In this document: piece by piece, positions 50,585 to 61,400 of the stretch
How positions within the stretch are numbered: the stretch's first letter is position 1
How the letters are laid out: each line of letters starts with the position of its first letter
Origin: Enchytraeus crypticus
Lineage: Eukaryota > Annelida > Clitellata > Enchytraeida > Enchytraeidae
Length of the DNA stretch: 64,000 bases
Direction of reading: 5' to 3'
Assembly (NCBI GenBank): GCA_905160935.1
Contig: CAJHZI010000435.1
Span: 124,001-188,000 of the forward strand
Made by a program: the position numbers and the translations under genes
The notes under the pieces: model-generated
Seen by the model: only the letters and a program-made list of their open reading frames with translations
Told to the model about the DNA's origin: nothing
Databases searched by the model: none

Positions 50585-50940
50585 TGCAACATATCTATTA
50601 TAATGACTCATCATAAGTCAGTTCTGTCTGTCTGAAGTAACGCTGAGAGTCGTTACGCTATCGACGCTCGTTCGCTGGAGAAATTCATTCGTAGTTACGC
50701 CAATTACAGCTCTGTCATTTGACGATTATAAATTCATGGCGAGCATGTTGGCTATTTAACTTTTATCACTGTGTCATATTTACAAATATAATATATCTAA
50801 TATAATAAGCCAGTTCTGTCTGTTTGTCTATCTGTCTGTCTGAAGAAACTCTGAGCGTCATAACGTCACACTTAATTACGAAATAGTTACGCAAATAACA
50901 GCTCTATCGTTTGTACACTATCAACTTCAATTCATATACC
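50585..50940 (+). repeat. Two-copy dispersed/tandem block
   Basis: The order TATAATGACTCATCATAAGT / TATAATAAGCC, then CAGTTCTGTCTGTCTGAAG, CGCTGAGAGTCGTTACG and ACAGCTCTGTC, occurs twice about 200 bp apart. The class is unknown; a Helitron-like or SINE origin is possible. Confidence 0.5.
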
Positions 50941-50989
50941 CAGTATATACCCTACATATACCTACATGTAAATTCATATACCCAGTTTA

Positions 50990-51716
50990 CAGGGGCGGAT
51001 CCAGAAATTTTTAAGGGGTGGGGCCAAATTTGTTTTTGAGAATGTACACATTTTTTGCTTACTTTTTCTTACGCCATCATCAGGACAAGTGACGCAACCA
51101 GAAAAAAATGCTCTGGGGGGACTCAAAATGTTTTCACTACTGCCCTCGGCTCGTAGAGTGGGTGTATCTTACCCCCCCCCCACCCCCCACCAACACCACT
51201 CATACCGTACTAAAGTGAGAGGAAAACCTAAAATGCCTAAATCCTACATTTGGTTTGGAAAAAAGTAGGTTAATTTTTCACCTCTGAAGAAACTCAGCGG
51301 ATCTGGACGAATTGCAAAAGTGCCCAAATTTTGGCGGTAGGGGGCTTTAGCCCCTCTCAGCCAAGGCTGTTCGCACCACTGCTCCGGGACAGAGTTCACA
51401 TTTTTACTAGCACCTTTTTCCTGTTAAACAGTGGTTAAAGCGAAAATTGAGAGCTAGTGAAACTGTCAACATTTTTGTCCCCCTTCCATTTACAGGACTC
51501 CTAATATACAAAATATGAGCCCCTAGTCCCATATTTTAAAAAATTTGATCTAGTTGAACTGAGTTCCCTCTTGTACATCCCTCCCCACCCTAACCATTAC
51601 CCTTACAAATATGCTGACACATAGAAATTGCCATAGAAACAATGAAAATATAGTTTACAAATTTTTATCGCCGGGCCTAAGGGGGGCCCTCTTGCCCCCC
51701 CCCGGATCCGCCACTG
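50990..51716. mobile_element. hAT-type MITE, 727 bp
   Basis: The terminal inverted repeats are CAGGGGCGGATCC on the left and GGATCCGCCACTG on the right. The element is flanked by an exact 8-bp duplication, CCAGTTTA (50982-50989 and 51717-51724). An 8-bp target duplication with CA-G ends is the hAT hallmark. There is no transposase ORF, so it is non-autonomous. G/C-rich tracts at both ends contrast with the AT-rich surroundings. Confidence 0.88.
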
Positions 51717-52234
51717 CCAGTTTATATTGAAATTTTGCAGCAGCTTCATAATGCTAAATACAACTCTCTTATTTGTCGACTGTAACTTTTTTGCTCTTAG
51801 GCCCCTATCCCTATTTATTTAAATTTTATCGCAACGTCATATTTTTCAGTCCAAAATATTAGCGTTAAACAGAGTAGCATATAACCGATTCTTTTCAATT
51901 TACGCAGTGTATGCCTATATTGACAACTACTATTTCTATATTGAAAACACCTTTTTCATTAGAAATTGTTTTAGATTGATTTAATGCGAATCGTATATTA
52001 TTTTAGTAGGTTAGAGAGGTTAGGTTAGAGTTCATATCCAGGTTCAGTTAAAACTGACTATTTTCTTAGATGTGTACATTTGTTAACTTTAACAGATATT
52101 TAGTGCTTTGTCCATCTATCTAAGCCATTTAAATGCTGCAATACTCATTGTTTGACTCTCCTTAGCAACGCGACTTTTGGGGCGTATTGGTAATGGTTAC
52201 ATCCTAGTTTATATTGTTAAAGTACAAGGAGCAA

Positions 52235-52420
52235 TACATATTCTATGTTTAGGTTGTAGTGTGTTTAACGTCAAGGTTCAGAGTGCGTTTAACGCCAAGG
52301 TTCAGAAGCACAAGGCTTCTCTTCAAGGCGACTCGACACACTGGAGCTATCGTCACAAAGATTAAGGTAACAATAATTTACTGGCAAGTCACTGGTATGT
52401 AACTTACCATGTAGTAGCTA
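52235..52420 (-). mobile_element. Dispersed element, family D
   Basis: The reverse-orientation copy shows AGGTTGTAGTGTGTTTAACG, GCTTCTCTTCAAGGCGACTC and GAGCTATCGTCACAAAGATT. Confidence 0.6.
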
Positions 52421-53509
52421 GAACTGCTATGTACCATATCATGCCATATTATATGTTAAATACTCACTCAAATAGACATTTGATCTGCCGTTAAAATTGG
52501 GTATTTAATGACAGTTTCGATTCGACATGTCAAATATCTATCAAACATTTAAAGTACACGCACTATACATACGTACATTAACACATCATTTTATGAAACA
52601 ATTATGGCAAGATATTTCTCTATTTGCAACATTTAGCACACTGACAGATGTGAACAACGGTGTAGTAAAACAATGTTCCACATAAGAAAATAGAAATTAG
52701 TATTACACTCCCCGCCGTGTGCTTTTAATGGTATGTACAATTATTTCCCAGTACATTTTATTAACACAGGTTCACGCTTTAGATGTCAATTCAACGTGAA
52801 GTCGAGGGATTAGTAACGTACATACACCACTTCTACAACCCTCACATCTACTATAGAAGACAAAACAGACAGTAAATATAGTTTGATACAATTATTGAAA
52901 CATTATTTCTTAACATTATTTTTGATTCAAAATGTTTTCTTTAACAAGACGTTTCAAAAATTAAAGAAAGGAATGAAAGCCTGAAATAGAAGACTCTTGA
53001 AATCACAACATAATTCATCCATAATTCATCATTCTCTAGAATCCAAAAATTAAATTGGGGTAAAATAGGTTAGTTGGGTTCATTAATATTCATTGCAGAA
53101 ATTTAAAGAGATATCTTATAAATATAGCAAATGAATTATCGAAAGTAATTATGAAATGATAAATTTCTAGACTGGTGCACAACATTCAATTCAGAGTCGC
53201 TTCCTATTGGATTAGATTGTGCTGTGATGATAGGTCAGATAGACCTTCACAATGCCACTTACCTTGAGGTTAGCTTTAAAAAATTAAAGAAACAAAATAC
53301 AACAGTACATGTACGACTAAGATAAGCAGGTGGAAAGTAAAGATAAATAATCTCAGAACCCTTAATTTTACAATATACCCACAATGGACTAATCTGATAG
53401 GATTTGATTAAACTAATGTCCATAATGTATTTAAAATGAGCGTGGTAGTATTTGCTAAAAGGAATTCTTGAATTAAACCTATTATCTAACAGCACACTAG
53501 TGAAAGACA

Positions 53510-53625
53510 GTGGCGTGTAGTCCAGTGGGTAGTGTGTCAAGCTCAAGTGGCTAAGAGGCTCTGAGTTCAAAGCCAGGTCAGTCTATCGATACCTGGTGGG
53601 ATAATCATGTATGTGCGCTACCTGC
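53510..53625 (+). mobile_element. tRNA-like SINE
   Basis: GTGGCGTGTAGTCCAGTGGG (A-box region) and GAGTTCAAAGCC (B-box region) are spaced as in a tRNA-derived promoter. Confidence 0.5.
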
Positions 53626-53896
53626 ACTCTCAGAATGGCATGAAACCATTTTAAAAACATACTCCAGCTACAACAATATGGGAGAAAAATAAATAATCTC
53701 TGTAAACATGTTCGTAAGTCATGATTCTGCAGAATTGGTTTACTACGAAGACATTGATTGAATCTCAATAACTTGACAATAAGAGATGAAAGAGAAACAT
53801 TTAGATGAAAAATAGTTTTTTCGTTAAAGTGTGATGATGTCGAGAATGCGCCACAAGTCAACCGTGATTTACAAAGATGTGTTTATTTATACTTAT

Positions 53897-53902
53897 TTTA
53901 TT
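53897..53902 (-). terminator. Possible polyadenylation signal, gene 4
   Basis: AATAAA on the minus strand about 195 bases after the stop; a second AATAAA lies 15 bases further on. Confidence 0.5.
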
Positions 53903-54096
53903 GTTCACGTTTATCAAGACTAGAACTACATGACTAAAATAATGTGGTGATTTTAAACACCACTTTTCTGTTTCACTTTAGCGAATGTATTGTGGATTTG
54001 ATGTAATTTCAGTGATAAGAGAACATCAGAAGGAATGCAGGATCTCTATTAGCGGAGTGAAGGGAATGAGTCCAAATTCATCTACCGTAATGAACC

Positions 54097-54111
54097 TCAA
54101 ACGATCGGTGT
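54097..54111 (-). CDS. Gene 4 exon G (stop)
   Basis: Only TPIV and the stop are coding if exon F ends in phase 0. A longer frame in the same exon (VDEFGLIPFTPL...) would need a different upstream phase, so the C-terminus is provisional. The acceptor is ATTTTTCAG|ACACC. Confidence 0.5.
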   Translation of the reverse strand, partial: TPIV

Positions 54112-55420
54112 CTGAAAAATAAAATAAAAATATAAGCAAAATTAAACATTACAAATCATGCTCACAGAGATTTTCAGTAAAATATAACAATAAAATAATT
54201 CTAATTGAAGTATGAGCACAGACAGGGGTACAAACTCCAGAGATAAACTTAATGAAGGAACGAAGGCGTCGTATTTGTTTAAAATAGCAGTATTTAAATT
54301 TATTAAATGATAATTAAAATATTGATAAATAGAACAAATAGAAGAGAAATTCCTTCTTTCCAAATGATTACAACGTAAAACAAAGTGTTAAACATTACAG
54401 ATATAAAAGTTATATGTCGATAAAAGAAATAATATTCTGTTTCTTTTCAACAAAATTTTACTAAATAATAGTAAAGATAACCGGTATTGCCAAGTGGTCA
54501 TAAAACTAGTTACTCAATACTGGATGGATGGAAGAATGAATAGCAAGCTTGCAAAATAATCACGGGGTTATCTGTCCAAATCCCAGTCGAACCGTCTGTG
54601 ACAGTATCCCTTGTGCTGTGGAAACTGGCGCTAAACTTAGCTTTCCAGCTTTACTACTAGTCTACTATTAGGGTGGATTCGGATGGGCTTCGAAATCTCA
54701 GCCTCTTGCCTATAAAGTAAACGAGCTAACAATTACACCACCGCTACAGAGCGATACTCACGTTGGTTGTGTCGAAGGCGCCCAAGGGATTACTCTGCAG
54801 GTCAGTCGAGTGGTTAGCGTGCTGGGAAGCTGAGGAGGAGGACAATGGTACGACTGCAGGGACAGGCTGAGTGCGACCCCTAGCGTAGGAGCTGTTGTTA
54901 GACGTCGTGTAGGGAATGATCGACCTCAACTGTCGCTGTGCCGAGTCCGAGTCTGTGACAAACACACAGGCACATCAATAGCACAAACACAAACACACAG
55001 GCACATCAACAACACAAATATAAACACACAGGCACGTCAAGAACACAAACACAAACGCATCGGCACGTTCAAGAACATAAACAGAAACACACAGGCACGT
55101 TAAAGTACACAAACACAAACACACAGGCAAATCAAGAACACAAACACTCAGGCACATCAAGAACACAAACACAAGCACACAGGCACGTCAAGAACACAAA
55201 CACAAACACATCGGCACGTTCAAGAACACAAACACAAACATACATACACTTTAAAATACACAAACACAAACACTCAGACACATCAAGAACATAAGCACTC
55301 GGACACATCGAGAACACAATTACTAACACACCGGCACGTTAAAGTACACAAACACAGCGGCACGTGGAAGATCACAAAGATAGAGAGAAAGAGAGAGAGA
55401 GAGAGAAAGAGAGAGAGAGC

Positions 55421-55453
<33 letters not shown>

Positions 55454-58400
55454 CGACAATGAGAGAGAGAGCTAAATATAAAATGTAAGGCTGTGGAAGT
55501 TGAAATTAACCATCAACTTAGTCGATAACTATCAAAGAAATTTTAACAATTAAAATATTTTAACGATTTTAATCGAAGTATTTTAATTGAAAGTCATGTG
55601 TTGCCTATTATTGTGAAGCCATATTAGGATGCGAAAAGTAAACAGCAATGAAATATTGAACAAATTAAATATAAGGCTGCTTTTGGTTGTATGTCTGATA
55701 ATTTTGATAATTTCTATGGATTTTTTTAAAAATTGTGTGATGAAGGCGGAGAGAGGTAGACCACAATTGACTTGGGATGCGGTAATTAAGAAGGACATGA
55801 AAAATAGGGGATTGGCTGATGATATGGTGTGGAACAGGGAGGACTGGAGAAAGTCTATTCGTATCCCGACCCTGGTTAAACTGGGATTTAAGGGAAGATG
55901 ATGATGATGATGATGTGTGATGAAGGTAAAGTATATTCGGCTGCAGAAGATATCTGTATGATTTGCCACGAATCATTCTCTCATAGCGGATCGAACACAC
56001 AACAATACAGCTATTAAATTTGTCTAAAATTAACTAAAATTAAATATTAATCGCTAAAATTTCGAAAAGTTAACTATTAAAAAATTGTTAATCGTTACCA
56101 GTCCTATCTAATAAATACATTACACTTACTAAAAGAGTCATTTCGTTGACAGCGATTTAGACTAGCATCATTAGCAGAACTGGGGGTGCGGAATGATCCT
56201 GAATTCTGGGGGCTTCGGCCTCTCGACCCCTCCCTTTCCATCAAAAGTTGTTTCCGCCGCTCAGACTTGGGGTAGGGCCGGCGCTGATGTGCAGCAGGGG
56301 CGGCCGTGCTGTAGCTGCTGTCCGTGCTGTAGGGACTAGAGGGGCGGGGGGCCCTCTGGCGCTGTCTCGCTGATTTCTTTACTGTAATATATTTATAAAT
56401 TTATAGATTCCTTTAATAAAGCTCAATATTTAGGCTTTAATTCACAACCTCTGTTGCCGTTTAGTTCATTTCAATTATAAATGAAATAATGTTTTAGAAA
56501 CTTGGCGTAATTGATGAGATCGCTGGAAATGCTAACATACTTTTCTAAAAGTCGAAATTAGAGAATAAACTACCTTTTTTATTGGTCATAAAAAGCATAT
56601 TAATAGAATTGCACACATACACATAGTGAACTTGTTCAATAGAAATAACAATATTAATATTAATACAATAATTAAACATATAAGTATAATATTAATACAA
56701 TAATTACACACATATAATAATATTAAATTACTGTGAAATTACCAGTCTAACTACCAGTAACTTACTGTTATATTAATCTTTGTGACGGTAGTTCGAGTGT
56801 GCCGAGTCGTCTTGAAGAGAAGTCTTGTACTTCTGAACTTTGAAGTTAAACACACTACAACCTAACTACCTACCTTCTACAATAATGACATATGAACATA
56901 AAGCTCTAAAGGAGCTGTATAGCTATTAGAGAACCTTTGCCTCTGAAGTCTGAGTTGGAGATGAAGAAGTCAGGGTCAATGACCTCAGCTGACCTCGGGT
57001 TGACCTCACCCAGGATGTCTTCATCGATGAACAGCTGATCCTGTGAGGGCACTGACCTGCTCTCCACGTCACTAACATCCTCCTCAACCCATGCTTAACA
57101 AACATTGCAATAACAACATATTAGATAATAATATAACTATATCTTAAAAAGCAGGACTTCTGAGATGGTTTTCTGTTGCCTATTATTATATTATTTCATA
57201 TTTTGCTTTTTACTATCTATCACTATATTATCTTTCCCCGTGTTGTGCCCGGGTTGTTTGAAGAATTGACTAACCGGTGACTGCATGTGTCGTAGAAGGC
57301 GACTAAAGGACTAAGTAAGATCCACACCAACGTCAGAAAGGGCAAACCGTTGGTGAGCGCCTAGGCTCCAGAAATTGTTATAAAAATTTAAACGAATGCA
57401 AAAGTCTCACATGGGGATTGATTTCATGCTAGATTATATGATGTAGGACAGAGAGAATTTGAGACAGTCTATTCGTATCCCGACCCTGGTTAAACTGGGA
57501 TTCAAGGGAAGATGATGATTACCTCTCTCTCTCTCTCTCTCTATAGTTTTCTGCCAAGTGGCATGTTATAGATCATTTTTAATTACTAATACTGATATTA
57601 GCTTTCACGCTCGTTAAAGAGCACTTAAGAGTTCAACAAGTTAAACCCTTCACAAAGGTTATGCCTTATCTAATTTAAGAAGCTGTGCCTTGATTTGAGT
57701 CACGATCTCCGAGGATTTTCAACATTTACAACCTCAGAAGCCATATTTTTCACAAGATTTAGGAAACATAAGGTATAGACCTTATGTTTCCTAAATCTTG
57801 TGAAAAATATGGCTTCTGAGGTTGTTTCCCGTTGTCTTCCACAGCACTTGCACATTCGTCTCCTTTCCGTTTTGCTTTTACTTCAAGTCAAATAAATGTT
57901 TTGGTTTGACTTTAGTTTTTGGTTGAGTCAAATGTCACTACGTTAATTTTATCTAACTTCATGGCAGCTGTAACAATTTGTAGGAACAAAAGCAAATAAT
58001 AATAATAATAATAATAAAGGTTTAACGTCCATTTCCTCATCCAGGGATTATGTCAGGGACTTCCCCAACAGCACACATCACTACAGATCAATTCACCCGG
58101 ACCAATCTGCGAAAGAAATGTGCTGAGGAGAAGTAAGGTCCTAAACGAAAGCCAGTAAAAAAAAAAAAAAATGGGAAAGGTAGATTGATTATATCTATGT
58201 TGGGAAAAGGTAAGTTTTAAGCTTGCTAGAGAATGTTGAAAGAGTAAAACAAGAGCGAAGATTAGCAGGTACAGAGTTCCAGATTGTGGGTGCTGTGTAA
58301 GAAAATGAACGTCTGCCCAATGAGGTGAGAATATTTGGAACAGAGAGAAGATTGGCATCGGTGGAACGAAGTGCACGTGAGGGACGATAGGGAAGAAGAA

Positions 58401-61400
58401 TTTCAGATAAGTAAGAAGGCTTGAAAAATCGAACAGTTTTGAAAGTTAATAGAGCTATTTTATATTTTATGCGTTGATTAACAGGGAGCCAGTGAAGACT
58501 GCGAAGTAGAGAAGAGAGCGAAATTGAAGTCGAGAGGACTTGCAAACAATACGTGCAAGAGAATTTTGGACGTGCTGCAAACGATTGAGAGAGAAAGCAG
58601 GTAACCCGTGTAATATTGAATTACAGTAGTCGAGCTTTGAATGAACTATAGAATTAGCAAGGATAGTGGCTGAATTTCTAGTAAGGGATGGACGTATTTG
58701 CCTAATCTGACGAATCTGAAAGAAAGAAGCGCGACAAACAGAAGAGATATGGAATTTAAAGTCAAGGTTTTCAGCAAATATGACTCCAAGATTTTTGGCG
58801 GATCGAGAAGATGAAAGAGCAAGATTCTGAAAATTAACAGAGTTATTGGTAATTTTACTTCTTTGCAAAGGAGTGCAAATTAAAAGGTATGCAGTTTTAA
58901 GGGATTAACAGCAAGACGATTAGCACAAGCCAGGAATAACCCTGGTCTAGAATGGATGAGAGATGAGTTAGTTTCTGATCGGAATCATGATTAGAAAAGG
59001 AATTTATAGTTGTGTGTCGTCTGCATTGAAATGAAAATTTATGGAGGACTGAGCAAGCAGGTAGCTAAGAGGAGTGATATATAAAGAGAAGAGCAATGGA
59101 CCTAACACTGAACCTTGAGGAACACCTCGTAGGAGGGGTAGTTCAGAAGAGCGATTTTGATCAATAACAACTGATTGTGTGCGACATGAGAGATATGATG
59201 TGAGAAGGGAAAATGCAGAATCAGAAATGCCAAAACAAGATTTAAGCCTATTTACTAGGATGCCATGGTCAATTGTATCAAAGGCAGCAGATAGATCTAG
59301 AAGAACCAAGGCAGAAACCTGTTTACTACTCATGACCAAGCTAAGATCATTATGCATACGAAGAAGAGCAGTTTCAGTAGAATGGAGTTTTCTATAGGCA
59401 GATTGATAATGAGAGAGAGAAGGGAAAGAATCAAGATGAGTGCATAAACGGGTATAAATTACCTTTTCAAGAAGTTTGGAGATGAAGTTAAGATTGGAAA
59501 TATGACGGTAACTGGAAAGATCATCTTTTGGTAGAGAAGGTTTTTTAGCAAAGGAGATACAACTGCTTTTTTGAGGAGGTCGGGAAGATACCTTCAGAGA
59601 GTGAGAGGTTGATTAAGTAAGTCATAGGAGCAACTAAAACATCGATACAGGATTTCAGTAATCGTGTAGGAATGACATCAAGGCAGCAAGATGAGTCGGT
59701 AGAGCGAAGAATAAAATTGCGTATTTCTTCCGGTTTAGCTGGTTCGAAACTAGAAAGTAGTGGTGGTTCAGGCATAAATACAGAAATGGAGTTGTCGGTG
59801 TCAATGGAGTTGGAGGGTATAGAGCTACAGAGTTTGGCTATTTTGTCATTGAAAAAGTTGAGAAAAGAGGTAGCAAGAGAAGATGGTGAGGTGGTAGAGG
59901 AGAGTGACTTGGGAATGGTGCGATCAAGCAGAGAGGCAAGTGCTCCCCATAATTTCTTGGGACAATTTTGATTCTGCGAGATTAGATTTTGATAATACAA
60001 GCTTTTAGCAGAACTAATCATTTTATTTAATAATTTTCTTTGCTTGAGGTACTTGGACTTAATGTCTGGATTTCTTAGTTCAGGTGGATTTTTCAGATCC
60101 TTCCTGAACTTAGTTTCGAGTTTAGAACGTTCAGATTTTTGTTTAAGGATTTGTTCAGAAATGAATGGTTTCCTAGGGTTTGAGCGTCAATGAATAGTCT
60201 TGAGAGGGGCATGTTGCAATATATTGTTAAAGCACTGTCGTATTTGATATGTTAACAGTATGTTGGCTACGTTGATATTCATAAAAAATCTTACAGCAAC
60301 AAATAATAACGGCACAGAGTAACAAAAATAGCATTAACTGAAATAAAGTAACAAATATAGCAATAACTGGAAGAGAATATCAGATATAACAATAACAATA
60401 TAGGCGTTGTAAGATGATAGATGATATAGGAAACTGGAATTAAACACATTTTAACTAATGATGTGAAGGCGTACGTGTGATAAGGGTATCAACTTGTGCT
60501 GCTTTTCAACTGTGAAAGTTGAAAATCTGCACCTTTTTTGCCTTTCAACAGTTGATGTGCATGCCATCAACTCACCAAGAACCGGTACAAACCGGTACAA
60601 ACCAGTACTTAGACCGCAAATATTATTTATGGTAGAATTGATTTGTTAATAATTGTGTGATGAACTTACTGATTAAAATGAAGACTAATTTATTTTATTC
60701 TATTATAGGTTGACCAATTGATGTAATGAATTGGTTAATTGATGGATTGATTGGTTGATGTATTAATTGTTGATTGATTGATTGATTCATTTCTTCATTG
60801 ATTGATTGATTGACTGACTGATTGATTGACTGATTGATTGCTTAGTCTATTAATTAAACAGCTTTTACCATTGTGAGAAGGATCATCGTAGAGCTGCTCA
60901 CTGATTGCTTGATTGATTGGCTGACTGATTAATTGATTGATTGATATATTAAACAACTTGTACCATTGTGAGCAGGATCATCGTACAGTTGCTCACTCAG
61001 CGGGTATGACTCATTCTGATGACTAAACACGTCACGTGACCTCTGCGGATATAGGTCACACCCGAAAGTGTTGTAGCTGAGTTCACGGGGGTCAGTTAGC
61101 GAGGAGTTTGTGGGGTCTGAGGGGTTCTGGGGGTACCCTGAGGGGCCGTACAGCCCGCCCTGGTATTGGGGGTAGGCCCCGGGGTGCGCAGGGGCCATGG
61201 ATGAGTTGTGGAGGGACTGGAAGGGCCTGAGGGACTCGCTGTGACCACTGGCTACAGTGCTCAGGTCACTCTGAGACAGGTGATCAGGGGGCGGGGGCAA
61301 GTGGAGGCGTGGCATCGAGTCTGGGGCTCCGCCTACAAATAATAATCAATCAATCAATAAGAATTTAACGTCCGGTTCCTCGCCAAAAGGTAATGTCAGG

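Larger units (their letters stand above)
47658..53880. other. Region between the V-ATPase and gene 4
   Basis: It must contain the V-ATPase promoter and any 5' UTR exon, but I cannot point to either. It holds a SINE near 48090, an array at 49430-49770, palindromes and (TA)n at 49880-50170, a repeated ~150-bp block at 50590-50935, a hAT MITE, and family D and SINE pieces. The ORFs at 48690-48878 and 49208-49474 have no recognisable product. Confidence 0.5.

Noticed and set aside
54060-54110. C-terminus VDEFGLIPFTPLIEILHSF for gene 4
   Set aside because: It would need exon F to end in another phase. With the best donor (AAC|GTGAGT) the frame ends at TPIV. It is kept only as an alternative.
58467-60021. 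Separate small genes at 58195-60021
   Set aside because: They are frameshifted pieces of one CR1/L2-like LINE.
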